12,678 bases of DNA from Rhizophlyctis rosea. Its lineage: Eukaryota; Chytridiomycota; Chytridiomycetes; Rhizophlyctidales; Rhizophlyctidaceae. The position numbers and the translations under genes are program-made. The notes below the pieces were generated by a model. The model saw nothing but the letters and a program-made list of their open reading frames with translations, was not told where the DNA came from and made no database searches. The stretch is taken from NCBI GenBank assembly GCA_027596075.1, contig JADGJC010000645.1, forward strand, positions 1-12,678. The letters run 5' to 3'. This document shows positions 1 through 7,072 of the stretch, piece by piece; the first letter of the stretch is position 1, and every line of letters begins with the position of its first letter.

Positions 1-1541
1 ATGTGGCATCCCAACGATGAAGCCAAGCGTTTCATGACATAGAAGAATTTGTCATTGTCAGGTAATACTTGCTGGAGTTTTGCTCGCAAGGAAATGATGA
101 ATTCGTTGTTAGTGTCAAATGGGACATAGTCATAGTTAATCTGCAAAGGACAATAATCGTTTAGTCGTCCGTCCCGGAACTCCGTAGCATCCAAATCAAA
201 AACACCGTTCCTGAAACACAAGAGGCGCTGATGGGTTTCCAACTTTCTGTGAAACCCTTCAAAGTCCTTTTCCTTGAAATAAATGGCTGCCGTCTCACAA
301 ACATTGGAATACGTACTTTTCATGCTGATCGAGTTTCGCAGGTTGGTCATCATACCAATCAATTGCGAGTCGGTGTCGGGATGTTTCCAACTAGTCAACG
401 ATTCTAGCCCCATCCAAAACTCCGTAAGGATTTTGTGTTTGAAGAATTCCCCATTGTCATGGTTCCAGTGATGATTTGAAAAGTACCACCACACCCCATC
501 CTTGTCATAGAACTCGTTTTCCCATTTGAGGAAAAGGTATTTGGCGATGTCATTGTGGGTTCTGTGCATGATGGCTTCTTTTGCCAACTCGTCGAGTACC
601 GGGTTGTGATCGTGGATGGGCAACCTGAAAAGAGGTGTTGTCACATCCTCGATCAATTCAGCGGTGGTGGGCAAGGATTGTATTTTCAACGTGTCCAAAA
701 ACTCCCTGCTCACAATCATCGGCTTAATCGCAACCTTCATTCTCCATGTGGTGGTGTCAGCGATGTGCTTTTCCAACTCGGGAATGATACTTTCATCCAA
801 TGGTTTCTCGTTATCTTTAAGGACCTGCAACCCATCAAAACACAGGACGGCTGGGTCATATCCTCTTTCAATGAAGAAGGACTCCATGCATTCCAGAATC
901 TGTCTTTCGTAGAACTGCATGACCTTGGAATAAAAGGAACCCTCCATATTTCCCTCCTTCTTCGACAACTTCCACAATTTGGCAAAGGTAGGGTCGTTTT
1001 GAAAATGGGGCACAAAGATATCATATATATAAGAGTGAATAGCCTTCATAAATTTATTCTCTGGTTTCTCATAGGCTTTGTTGATGGCGGTGAGAACTTC
1101 CTCCTTGGTCAACGAATGTTTCATCAAAAATGTATCACGGTCTCGCACTTAAGAGTTGAGTTTCTTGCAATGCTTCAACTTTCTAGTGCGAACGACTTCA
1201 GGGGTGATTGTGGGATAAGCAGTTTTTAGATCGAAATCGAGATACAGACCTTCCATCGTATAAGTTCGAACATCACGGAACAGACCCTGCCCCCCTATGA
1301 GATTTCGTGCATAGAGGCAACAATCGGGACTAGAGATGGACTCCACGTATTCCACCCGGAAGCAATTCGTACCGTTGACACGGAGGTTCATGTACGATTT
1401 GATTTTTTTACACACTTGAGAATCCAACAAATCGCATTTGCTCAATTGTAGCAAACAGTTGAAGTGGGCGACTTCAATTTTGGATTTGACAGTGGCCACC
1501 TTTTTTCCAAACTTGACGCTTTCGATTATTTTTTCAGACAT
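1..1541 (-). pseudogene. TVpol-like DNA polymerase fused to D5/SF3 helicase, left-truncated, one in-frame stop
   Basis: The gene starts at the ATG at 1541 and stays open to the left edge, except for one TAA at 1151-1149 (codon 131). Before the stop, residues 99-112 contain DFDLKTAYP, resembling polymerase motif A of the transposon-viral polymerases (TVpol). After the stop, FDGLQV (about 839-822) fits the later polymerase motif. From about 600 to the edge the frame looks like the D5 N-terminal region that precedes SF3 helicases, with a WWYF segment and NGVFDL near 209-192. The Walker A part would lie beyond position 1. In PLVs and some virophages such fusions replicate the genome. The 382 codons after the stop are open with sensible composition, so the TAA looks like a recent nonsense mutation or a sequencing error. 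Family assignment is from motifs only; a different primase-polymerase is possible. Confidence 0.72.
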
Positions 1542-1548
1542 GGCTTGA

Positions 1549-1560
1549 GTTTTATAAAAC
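1549..1560 (-). promoter_or_regulatory. TATA-like palindrome upstream of the replication gene
   Basis: GTTTTATAAAAC is a 12-bp perfect palindrome lying 8 bp before the replication gene's ATG (1541). It reads as a TATA-type core on either strand. It is unusually close to the start codon for a classical TATA box, so transcription may start upstream or the site may serve another factor. Confidence 0.35.
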
Positions 1561-1690
1561 TATACAACGCAAATTTTTAAATCAAGGCTTTTCATTGCGT
1601 TTTATGACATAATCAGGTGCTCATTTGCAGTAATAGACGCGACTCAAAAAACGATGATATAAACATTGAGCTTATAGAATTATACAACCC
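1551..1690 (+). repeat. 20-bp imperfect direct repeat pair flanking the divergent promoter region
   Basis: Positions 1551-1570 and 1671-1690 match at about 16 of 20 bases, sharing TTATA followed by TATACAAC, and lie exactly 120 bp apart. They bracket the 161-bp gap between the minus-strand replication gene (start 1541) and the plus-strand HTH gene (start 1703). Each copy sits close to one start codon. Inferred role: paired binding sites or core promoters, possibly for the adjacent HTH protein. AT-rich chance similarity cannot be excluded. Confidence 0.35.
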
Positions 1691-1702
1691 TGTAAAAGAA
1701 AA

Positions 1703-1939
1703 ATGAAGAGCGAGTACACGTACAGAGCAGAAGTCGAATTTTATGGTCTGAAGAAAGTGATCAAAGCGCCTTCAATCCGGCAGTTGGCAAAAGCATTGAA
1801 TATTTCACACATGACTCTACGCAAAATTATATACAGCAATGGAGCGCCTCGTTATCAGAATGTCACAATTCAAAGGACCCTGATAGACTCGTGCAACGTT
1901 ACACAAGTACTATATCAACAGATAAGTATAGTAATATAA
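1703..1939 (+). CDS. Small helix-turn-helix protein
   Basis: A 78-residue protein starting at an ATG after an A-rich leader. Residues about 24-41 (SIRQLAKALNISHMTLRKII) have the pattern of a helix-turn-helix: a first helix, a short turn after LNIS, and a recognition helix. The N-terminus is short and charged, and the tail after residue 55 is not recognisable. The protein probably binds DNA as a small regulator. It is the first gene rightward from the divergent promoter shared with the replication gene, so control of that promoter is a reasonable guess. It is followed after 10 bp by the zinc-ribbon gene, suggesting joint transcription. No specific family is recognised. Confidence 0.55.
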   Translation: MKSEYTYRAEVEFYGLKKVIKAPSIRQLAKALNISHMTLRKIIYSNGAPRYQNVTIQRTLIDSCNVTQVLYQQISIVI

Positions 1940-1949
1940 CATCCAAATC

Positions 1950-2207
1950 ATGCAAAACATTTGCAAGACTTTAACATGCCTGAATGTCACTAAATCTAAA
2001 CGGACTTATTGTGACAGATGCTGGTATGTAGACTTTTCCAGTTGCCCCACATGCGAGGAAGGAAAAAATCCGACAGACAACTTGACGTTTGCGAAACAAT
2101 GTCCATATTGTTTTTTCAACGAGGTTCCATTGACCCCTATTCCGAATCCGAATCCGAATCCGAATCGGGAAGGAGTCCATAGTCCGGAGACAGACCTTGC
2201 CTCTTGA
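1950..2207 (+). CDS. Cysteine-rich zinc-ribbon-like protein
   Basis: An 85-residue protein with cysteines at 5, 10, 21, 24, 32, 35, 51 and 54. Three CxxC pairs (CDRC, CPTC, CPYC) imply one or two zinc-binding knuckles. After residue 59 comes a short PN repeat encoded by a hexanucleotide tandem repeat, then an unremarkable tail. It starts 10 bp after the HTH gene and probably shares its transcript. Its last 71 bp overlap, tail to tail, a minus-strand zinc-ribbon gene. The role is unknown; small zinc-ribbon proteins in viruses often act in transcription or nucleic acid binding. The cysteine spacing argues for a real gene despite the overlap. Confidence 0.5.
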   Translation: MQNICKTLTCLNVTKSKRTYCDRCWYVDFSSCPTCEEGKNPTDNLTFAKQCPYCFFNEVPLTPIPNPNPNPNREGVHSPETDLAS

Positions 2208-2370
2208 TGTGACACTGGAGGCACCTCGGACGGAATTTCACGATGGGAATGACGGTTTCGCAATCGGTGCAAGCACGGAATCCGTTAGGCAGATTTGCTA
2301 TCTGACCGGAACGTCTGTAGCAGGGTCACAAAGGTTTCATGGTTTCTCGTGGCTTGGTTGGAGAAGACAT
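2137..2370 (-). pseudogene. Zinc-ribbon protein with in-frame TGA at codon 15
   Basis: Reading from the ATG at 2370, the frame is open to the TAG at 2139-2137 except for a TGA at 2328-2326. After the stop are two CxxC pairs (CTDC and CLQC, codons 34-37 and 50-53) with a 12-residue spacer, a classic zinc-ribbon layout. The C-terminus is an acidic DSDSDSDSE run encoded by the same hexanucleotide repeat that gives PN on the other strand. No later ATG lies between the TGA and the first CxxC, so initiation beyond the stop is unlikely without a non-ATG start. Either the gene is broken or the upstream ATG is not the true start (for example a short intron). It points towards the 1950-2207 gene. The function is unknown. 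Confidence 0.45.
2140..2166. repeat. Hexanucleotide tandem repeat TCCGAA, about 4 copies
   Basis: Four perfect TCCGAA units run from 2141 to 2164 with a partial unit on each side. The repeat lies inside two overlapping convergent reading frames and encodes PN dipeptides on the plus strand and DS dipeptides on the minus strand. Such repeats change length easily; a six-base unit keeps both frames intact. Confidence 0.9.
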
Positions 2371-2584
2371 ATTTTTAAATCAGCGAAATGTTTGTTTACT
2401 AACAGACAAATTGTTCCCTTTTTATGGAATATGTGGTGCGGCTCAAATCACGTAATCGTTGTTTACATCGTTGTAGCCGCGGTTACAATCGTAAAATCTC
2501 CAATGAATCGACATCTTTCAGCGAGAGAGCTATTTCATCGATGCTGCAACGGTGATTTCCTCCCAACGCAATCAGTCCGGAAAT
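2371..2584. other. Intergenic region between divergent genes, with an 18-bp imperfect palindrome
   Basis: This 214-bp gap separates the minus-strand zinc-ribbon gene from the methyltransferase gene and should hold both promoters. TTGTAGCCG (2471-2479) faces CGGTTACAA (2480-2488) with one mismatch, a GC-centred palindrome in an AT-rich setting and a candidate operator. An AT-rich stretch TTTTTAAAT at 2372-2380 lies immediately upstream of the minus-strand ATG. No convincing gene is seen. Confidence 0.4.
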
Positions 2585-4033
2585 ATGCCCCCCACACTTT
2601 CAGAAGCTGAAGCTCAAATCGATCCATTGTATCTTTGTGAGGAGTTGCCCCCACAGGCTGGTTGGTTCTCCACGGTCCGAGCTGTATACTTCATCCACTC
2701 TTTTGAACTGTATCGTTTAGAATATGGGACATTGACCAATTACCTAGCCAGGAGATGGAGGAACATATGTGGGCGGCAATGTTTTAATCGTCTGAAACAA
2801 TCAGGTTCAGTGGTCTTAGAATTAGAAGAGCATTTCCAGCTTGAATTCCTGCCACACAACAACCGGCTATGTCAAGCTATCCTCCAAGCGGTCATAACAT
2901 ATGAAGGGCTCACTCTAAAGGACGCGTGGTCCTCCCTCCTGGAACGTTACGGTACACCACAACTCGTTTATTGTTCCCACCTCTTGAAACATTTTGAAGA
3001 AGAAGTTGTTGAAGAACAACAACTACAACAGCAAATACAACAACAACAACGACAACAACAGCAACGACTCACGGTTCAAACGTCACGTGTCGGTCCCAGC
3101 CATGGACTGCCCACCTCATCCCCGACCGATTCCACACCTTCCACTCAATCACCAGCCCGTCAACTCCGACCCCGTGCCGGTGATGTCAGTTATAGAGAAG
3201 AGGACGAAGAACCTTTGACTCCGCGCTCCACTCCATCCACTCCCGATTTTGCGCCTCACAGCAAAGAGGAAGATGCACTGGCATCTTCATCCTTGTCAGC
3301 TTCTCATATGAGTCAAAAGGAAGCCAGATTGTGGCAAAAGCGGCGACAATGTGAATGGAACACTCCCCACGAATTAGCTCATAGAATCCACGAATTCGCC
3401 GACTGTTTTGGAGGTCTCACGCTCGATCCATGTACCAATCCCGAATCTCCCATCAATCCAAAGTATAGATACGGAAGGATAGGTCCCACGATGGAAGGGG
3501 ACCATTTCATGGATGCTCTAGCTTTAGATAGGTGGTGTGTCCCAGCAAACGAAGAAGAAGAGGGGAAACATCCGCGCTACTGGACGAAACCCATCGAAAT
3601 ACTCTTCATGAATCCCCCTTTCAAACCAATGGACCCTGACTCGAAGGAGAGCAAGCGTACCTGTGGACGCTTCATCAAGAAACTTATTGAAGAAGTCAAA
3701 GCAGGCAATGTTCTGAATGCAATGGTTCTAGTGGCCAGACTCGACCTCCTCGCGCACAATACTCTATGTTGCATTTTCAACAAACGTGTCTTTTTCCACC
3801 TTTCGTCCTTCGACCGGGAGCGCAGTAATACTTTTCAAGTACGCGGGGGAGAATCGTTAGCGTTCTATGGGTTCTTCTACATTTCCCACGGGGTCAGAAC
3901 AAAAGAAGAAGATTTCGCGCGGATTTTAGGGACCTTGGGATGGATTCCTGGGTACAATTTGGCAACGTATGGTAAACCGGACATCGACTCGCCGAATATG
4001 GGTGGAGGGTTCGGGGTCGAGAATCAAAGCTAG
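2585..4033 (+). CDS. Phage-type DNA N6-adenine methyltransferase with unknown N-terminal domain
   Basis: 482 residues from the ATG at 2585; the frame opens at a GTG 33 bp earlier, but ATG is more likely here. Residues about 255-465 look like the phage Dam-like N6-adenine methyltransferase family: WNTP at 258-261, LDPC at 280-283 (cofactor-binding region) and the catalytic NPPF at 343-346, then a segment ending in VLVARLD (381-387). The enzyme would transfer a methyl group from S-adenosylmethionine to adenine in DNA, perhaps protecting or marking viral DNA. Residues 1-140 form a separate domain not recognised. Between them lie a glutamine run (145-160) and a Ser/Thr/Pro-rich linker (165-245). 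The N-terminal domain may direct target choice (inference). A TATCGATA palindrome begins 2 bp after the stop codon and belongs to the next gene's promoter. Confidence 0.75.
   Translation: MPPTLSEAEAQIDPLYLCEELPPQAGWFSTVRAVYFIHSFELYRLEYGTLTNYLARRWRNICGRQCFNRLKQSGSVVLELEEHFQLEFLPHNNRLCQAILQAVITYEGLTLKDAWSSLLERYGTPQLVYCSHLLKHFEEEVVEEQQLQQQIQQQQRQQQQRLTVQTSRVGPSHGLPTSSPTDSTPSTQSPARQLRPRAGDVSYREEDEEPLTPRSTPSTPDFAPHSKEEDALASSSLSASHMSQKEARLWQKRRQCEWNTPHELAHRIHEFADCFGGLTLDPCTNPESPINPKYRYGRIGPTMEGDHFMDALALDRWCVPANEEEEGKHPRYWTKPIEILFMNPPFKPMDPDSKESKRTCGRFIKKLIEEVKAGNVLNAMVLVARLDLLAHNTLCCIFNKRVFFHLSSFDRERSNTFQVRGGESLAFYGFFYISHGVRTKEEDFARILGTLGWIPGYNLATYGKPDIDSPNMGGGFGVENQS
3017..3064 (+). repeat. CAA/CAG trinucleotide run encoding polyglutamine
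   Basis: Sixteen codons, mostly CAA and CAG with one ATA, one CTA and one CGA, encode a Q-rich stretch within the methyltransferase gene. It joins the unknown N-terminal domain to the Ser/Thr/Pro-rich linker. It is a low-complexity, slippage-prone tract, typical of eukaryotic coding sequence. Confidence 0.85.
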
Positions 4034-4035
4034 TG

Positions 4036-4051
4036 ATTTTATCGATAGAAT
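4036..4051. promoter_or_regulatory. TATCGATA palindrome, copy 1 (one mismatch)
   Basis: ATTTTATCGATAGAAT differs at one base from the perfect 16-bp palindrome found at 6594 and 10568. It starts 2 bp after the methyltransferase stop codon and 161 bp before the tyrosine recombinase ATG. It forms a pair with the copy at 4113, centres 77 bp apart. The core equals the DNA replication-related element bound by DREF-type factors in animals; whether it works that way here is inference. Confidence 0.6.
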
Positions 4052-4112
4052 AGAGGGACCATAATGCGGCTATCACGTGATGTAACGTTTGATGTAATAC
4101 TTGGTCCGTGCC

Positions 4113-4128
4113 AATTTATCGATAAATT
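4113..4128. promoter_or_regulatory. TATCGATA palindrome, copy 2
   Basis: AATTTATCGATAAATT is a perfect 16-bp palindrome 69 bp upstream of the tyrosine recombinase ATG (4197). A TATA-like AATATAAG follows at about 4138-4145, so the palindrome sits where an upstream promoter element would be expected. Confidence 0.65.
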
Positions 4129-4196
4129 TTGAACACAAAATATAAGGACCCCAGACATATCCTGGATACAAAACATATCAAACAATCAGCAAAAAC

Positions 4197-5288
4197 ATGT
4201 CTTGCATTCACGAAATACTGCAAAACGCTCTGGTCAGCAACCACAACCCGTCAAAGGACAGCAAAAAACCTCACGAGGGTCGCTGCTCCAACCTCCGTCA
4301 GTATGCGACGAAATACAAGACCAGCATCAACGGCAAGGAAGTCCCATCGATCGACCTCTTCATGAAACCTGGAGAAATGTTCAAAGAAATCAAGACGCGT
4401 TATTTCAAGTTGAACACCTACCGTACGCACATCTTCTCCTCTGAACACGCCGCAAAAGTCCTCTCCGGCGACGACAAAGTCGAACTGTACGACGGGTTCT
4501 TTTCGCGCGAGGATAAAATCCGCTGGTTCAACGACGAAGTCCACGGAGGCTACAAGTCCATCAAAGACGAATTGCACCACTTGCGAGAAGATACGGTCAC
4601 GGAGGCGAGGCCCGATTTGCAGGAGAATTACATGGAACGTCAAAGGATAATCGACATTTTAAAAAAGTCTTGGAATGATGAATGGAAAATGAAGGCGTTG
4701 AGGACTTCAAACGATCGGTTCACTTTCCAATACCTAGTCTTGGCTATGTTGCTCATAATCCCCTACCGTGTTCGAAGGCTTGACGTCTTTGATACCAAAT
4801 TCAGGAACATCACCGTGGAAGACAATGCTTATTTGAAGGAAGGAGGGATTCAGATTAGGAAATGTAGAGGGAAGAATGAAAAGGAAGTGTTCCTCGATTT
4901 TATGGGCGATGAAGAAATGAAGGAAGCAATCGAGGAACTGAAGAAATTACGGGAGGACCAGCGAAAGGACCACCTTTTCCTTACCAGTGAAGGGGAACCC
5001 GCCACCACGGAATCATTGTTCAAAAGCACCACCTTTAAAAAGAAAATGGTCAAGTTTGGATTGCCTCCATTTATGATGGAGAATTTCCGTCTTTCATATT
5101 GTCAACATCTCCTGAACATTAGAATCACCGAAGCAGGTCAAATTCGTGACTGGGTGGGTCATGGTACATTGATGCACGATACCCATTATCTAGTTCCGAC
5201 GAACAATGCTCCAGAAGATTCAGAAGAGAATACGGATGGGGGAGAAAGCAGTGGAGGGGACATGAATGTAGATAATGTGGTCGACTAG
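4197..5288 (+). CDS. Tyrosine recombinase (integrase family)
   Basis: 363 residues from an ATG after an A-rich leader. The C-terminal half matches the tyrosine recombinase catalytic layout. RVRRLD at 191-196 gives the first arginine (R193) followed by an acidic residue. RGKNEKE at 224-230 gives the beta-hairpin lysine. R298 in ENFRLS is the second arginine. GH at 321-322 and Y331 lie nine residues apart, the usual spacing to the nucleophile. The histidine of the usual HxxR box is replaced by glutamate (E295). Residues 1-170 are charged and probably form the DNA-binding arm and core-binding domain. The enzyme would cut and rejoin DNA through a tyrosine-DNA intermediate for integration, excision or genome resolution. 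It is preceded by two TATCGATA palindromes and converges on the rve integrase. The tail (338-363) is acidic and serine/glycine-rich. Confidence 0.8.
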   Translation: MSCIHEILQNALVSNHNPSKDSKKPHEGRCSNLRQYATKYKTSINGKEVPSIDLFMKPGEMFKEIKTRYFKLNTYRTHIFSSEHAAKVLSGDDKVELYDGFFSREDKIRWFNDEVHGGYKSIKDELHHLREDTVTEARPDLQENYMERQRIIDILKKSWNDEWKMKALRTSNDRFTFQYLVLAMLLIIPYRVRRLDVFDTKFRNITVEDNAYLKEGGIQIRKCRGKNEKEVFLDFMGDEEMKEAIEELKKLREDQRKDHLFLTSEGEPATTESLFKSTTFKKKMVKFGLPPFMMENFRLSYCQHLLNIRITEAGQIRDWVGHGTLMHDTHYLVPTNNAPEDSEENTDGGESSGGDMNVDNVVD

Positions 5289-5316
5289 ATGTATACATAT
5301 GTAGCCTGCATTTATT
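5289..5316. terminator. Convergent 3' end region with palindromes and AATAAA
   Basis: Only 23 bp separate the stop codons of the tyrosine recombinase (plus) and the integrase (minus). The spacer contains the palindrome ATGTATACAT (5289-5298), overlapping ACATATGT (5295-5302). On the minus strand AATAAA (5316-5311) overlaps the integrase stop codon and may serve as its polyadenylation signal. The function is inferred from position. Confidence 0.4.
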
Positions 5317-6569
5317 TAGGATGTCTTTTGTTGTATTCATTAACAAGTTCTCTCAAATTTGACTCTGGTTCCCAAGTGATGTCGGAAGGATTGTTGTAAG
5401 TCAACCATTTTATCTTGTAGAGGTATTTTCCGTTCCTGCCCATCTTCCTGTCAAGAATCATTACCACCTGGTACGTGTTGGTGCCCTGTCTCACTGAAGG
5501 CGGGCGGCGCACGCGAGGTTCCGCAGGACTGAACGTTTCCAACTCTTTAGGAATTTTCATCAAGTCCCCTCTAGGTATCCTTCCCTGAATAGGCACATCG
5601 TCGTCCAATTTTTTAATCTTGTACGAAGATGCTATGTTCGGGTTTCTGGAGCGTATCACCGCTGTTACAACATAGCGGTCTGGCTTCCAAAATCCCAATT
5701 TCGCACTTGAGCGGATATTTGCTGGGTCATAGCCAAGACGCCACCTCACGTAATCACCGGGCTCTAATTCGGACCCTGGTGTCTTGCCTTTGTATTTCTT
5801 TTGTACCTGCCTTTGGATCAAATCTGCCTGTTGTTTGTGCAACCTTTCCCTATCCTCCACTTCATTGGGTGACATTTTACTAGGATATCTCATTGTGTTG
5901 TTGACATTTGACACGACAATCGGTGACAAACTCACCCAATCGTTTGTCCCACGGGTACGCATCATGGAAAACAACAAGACTTTGTACGTTCGGTTCGTCG
6001 CTTCCACCACGGAATTTGATTGTGGAGTGTGTGCCCTCGAATAATTGCAACTTTATCTCCTTTTCTTCCAACCATTGTGGAAAATCGCCGATGAAACTGG
6101 ATCCATTGTCCGATTGTATCCTGCTTATTTTCATTCCTTCATCGAGCCAATGTTGGATGCCCCGCTTCGTGCTTTCCACCGTCTGTCCCTTTGCGGGATA
6201 AACCCACAGTTTCTTGGACAGGATGTCGACGCTCATCAAGGCACAATTGAACCCATTCCAAACATTGTGGCTCATGTCAATGTAGTCGATTTGGACGCTC
6301 CCCAATTTCTGGACACCGCTTATAGGTTGAACGGTGGAACGTGAAATCAAAGGGCGTGTCTGCAGTTGGTGATACTCCTGCTTGCTCAACCAATCGTAAA
6401 TGGCTCTACGGCTGCTGTGGTCCTCGGGGTATTTCCTCTTCAACGCCCAAAACAATTTGTCCCTGCCAATCTGCATTCCGTCTTTGTACACGAATTCTTT
6501 CAGTCGTTTTTCGCTCTCTCCACTCAGCGGAATGCAGGATTGACCGTGGTCGATTCTTTTCGGTCCCAT
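5312..6569 (-). pseudogene. Polinton-type rve integrase with chromodomain, broken by a frameshift
   Basis: Starts at the ATG at 6569. The first part has an N-terminal helical region (residues 15-85, with SRRAIYDWLSKQEYHQL), then the rve core with aspartates in QIDYIDM (D95) and QSDNG (D154). At about 6027-6033 (GTGTGTG on the plus strand) the frame changes by +1. The continuation holds VVEATNR with the catalytic glutamate. With a two-base loss in the AC run, the D154-to-E spacing would be the family's 35 residues, so the break lies inside the active site. Further on come an SH3-like segment (LEPGDYVRW) and a C-terminal chromodomain (YQVVMILDRK ... YKIKWLTY ... WEP), which in related integrases targets chromatin. 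Ends at TAA 5314-5312. The encoded enzyme is almost certainly inactive as it stands. Two TATCGATA palindromes lie just upstream. Confidence 0.85.
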
Positions 6570-6593
6570 GTGGCTTTGACTGTAGGCGAGTAA

Positions 6594-6609
6594 ATTTTAT
6601 CGATAAAAT
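6594..6609. promoter_or_regulatory. TATCGATA palindrome, copy 3 (perfect 16 bp)
   Basis: ATTTTATCGATAAAAT is identical to the copy at 10568 and lies 24 bp upstream of the integrase ATG (6569, minus strand). Together with copy 4 it forms a tandem pair whose centres are 26 bp apart. Confidence 0.7.
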
Positions 6610-6621
6610 CGGGTACACAAA

Positions 6622-6633
6622 TTTATCGATAAA
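6622..6633. promoter_or_regulatory. TATCGATA palindrome, copy 4 (12 bp)
   Basis: TTTATCGATAAA is a perfect 12-bp palindrome 52 bp upstream of the integrase ATG. Flanking bases extend the similarity to the other copies on one side only. Confidence 0.65.
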
Positions 6634-6645
6634 ATCTGAAAGCTG

Positions 6646-6685
6646 GGGTTGTAGCAGTCTGACGTCGGCCTCCAGATTACAACCC
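6646..6685. repeat. Inverted repeat upstream of the integrase promoter
   Basis: GGGTTGTA (6646-6653) and TACAACCC (6678-6685) are perfect 8-bp arms, and weaker pairing (GTCTG against CAGAT) extends inwards. The 40-bp structure lies just upstream of the paired TATCGATA palindromes. It could be an operator or a recombinase site; the role is not known. Confidence 0.45.
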
Positions 6686-6754
6686 GAATCATCGGAAAGC
6701 CCCGAAAAAAAACAAACTTAATGGCTTCAAAATTTGGTCGTCACGTTAGGCGGT

Positions 6755-6792
6755 CGGAGGCTCTGCCTCCGCTCTCCAAGCCGGAGGCTTGG
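6755..6792. terminator. Two tandem GC-rich 7-bp hairpins with 3-nt loops
   Basis: CGGAGGC-TCT-GCCTCCG (6755-6771) and CCAAGCC-GGA-GGCTTGG (6776-6792) are perfect stem-loops four bases apart. They lie 16-53 bp downstream of the stop codon of the minus-strand 76-residue gene (stop 6810-6808), so they fall in the 3' end of the ATPase-cluster transcript. Known: some giant viruses end transcripts at hairpins. Inferred: these may be 3' end-forming signals. They could also be a small inserted repeat, since they are richer in GC than their surroundings. Confidence 0.55.
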
Positions 6793-6807
6793 TCACTTGG
6801 CGCATCC

Positions 6808-7038
6808 TCACTGTTCCTCGCTGGAGTCTACATCTTCCTTTTCCTTCTTTTTACCCCTTCCTGAAGAAGAATTCCTTTTTTTTTTCATCGCGTCCTGCAA
6901 CATTTTCTTCGCAGCTTCTTCGTGATATTCATTGATTAACTTTTGCTTCACCTCGCTGGAGACGGCGACCCGTTCTTGGTCAACAGACAATTTCTCCAAA
7001 CCATTATTCAAATCCTCAATCTTTTTGTTTTGAGACAT
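6808..7038 (-). CDS. Small charged coiled-coil-like protein
   Basis: 76 residues from the ATG at 7038. Residues 5-52 are predicted helical and rich in E, K, L and Q. Residues 52-66 are strongly basic (KKKRNSSSGRGKKKEK), followed by an acidic tail (DVDSSEEQ). No family is recognised. A basic patch suggests nucleic acid or partner binding, possibly a small virion or packaging accessory protein. It is the last gene of the minus-strand cluster after the ATPase and a micro-ORF, and is followed by two tandem hairpins. Confidence 0.5.
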   Translation of the reverse strand: MSQNKKIEDLNNGLEKLSVDQERVAVSSEVKQKLINEYHEEAAKKMLQDAMKKKRNSSSGRGKKKEKEDVDSSEEQ

Positions 7039-7072
7039 ATTCTGGTTTTAATACATTCTTCAGAAAATACAT

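Noticed and set aside
555..1229. 224-codon plus-strand open frame
   Set aside because: It lies opposite the replication gene, whose minus-strand frame carries polymerase and D5-type motifs; this is a shadow.
1574..2382. Shared TTTTTAAATCA at 1574-1584 and 2372-2382 upstream of minus-strand genes
   Set aside because: The distances to the start codons differ greatly (about 33 bp and 2 bp), and the motif is AT-rich enough to occur by chance.
2197..2610. 137-codon plus-strand open frame across the 2371-2584 gap
   Set aside because: It runs opposite the minus-strand zinc-ribbon frame, overlaps the methyltransferase start and shows no recognisable pattern.
4251..4643. 130-codon minus-strand open frame
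   Set aside because: Shadow of the tyrosine recombinase gene.
6027..6033. Programmed ribosomal frameshift in the integrase
   Set aside because: No canonical slippery heptamer or clear downstream structure was seen, and other genes in the copy are also broken, so decay is the simpler reading.
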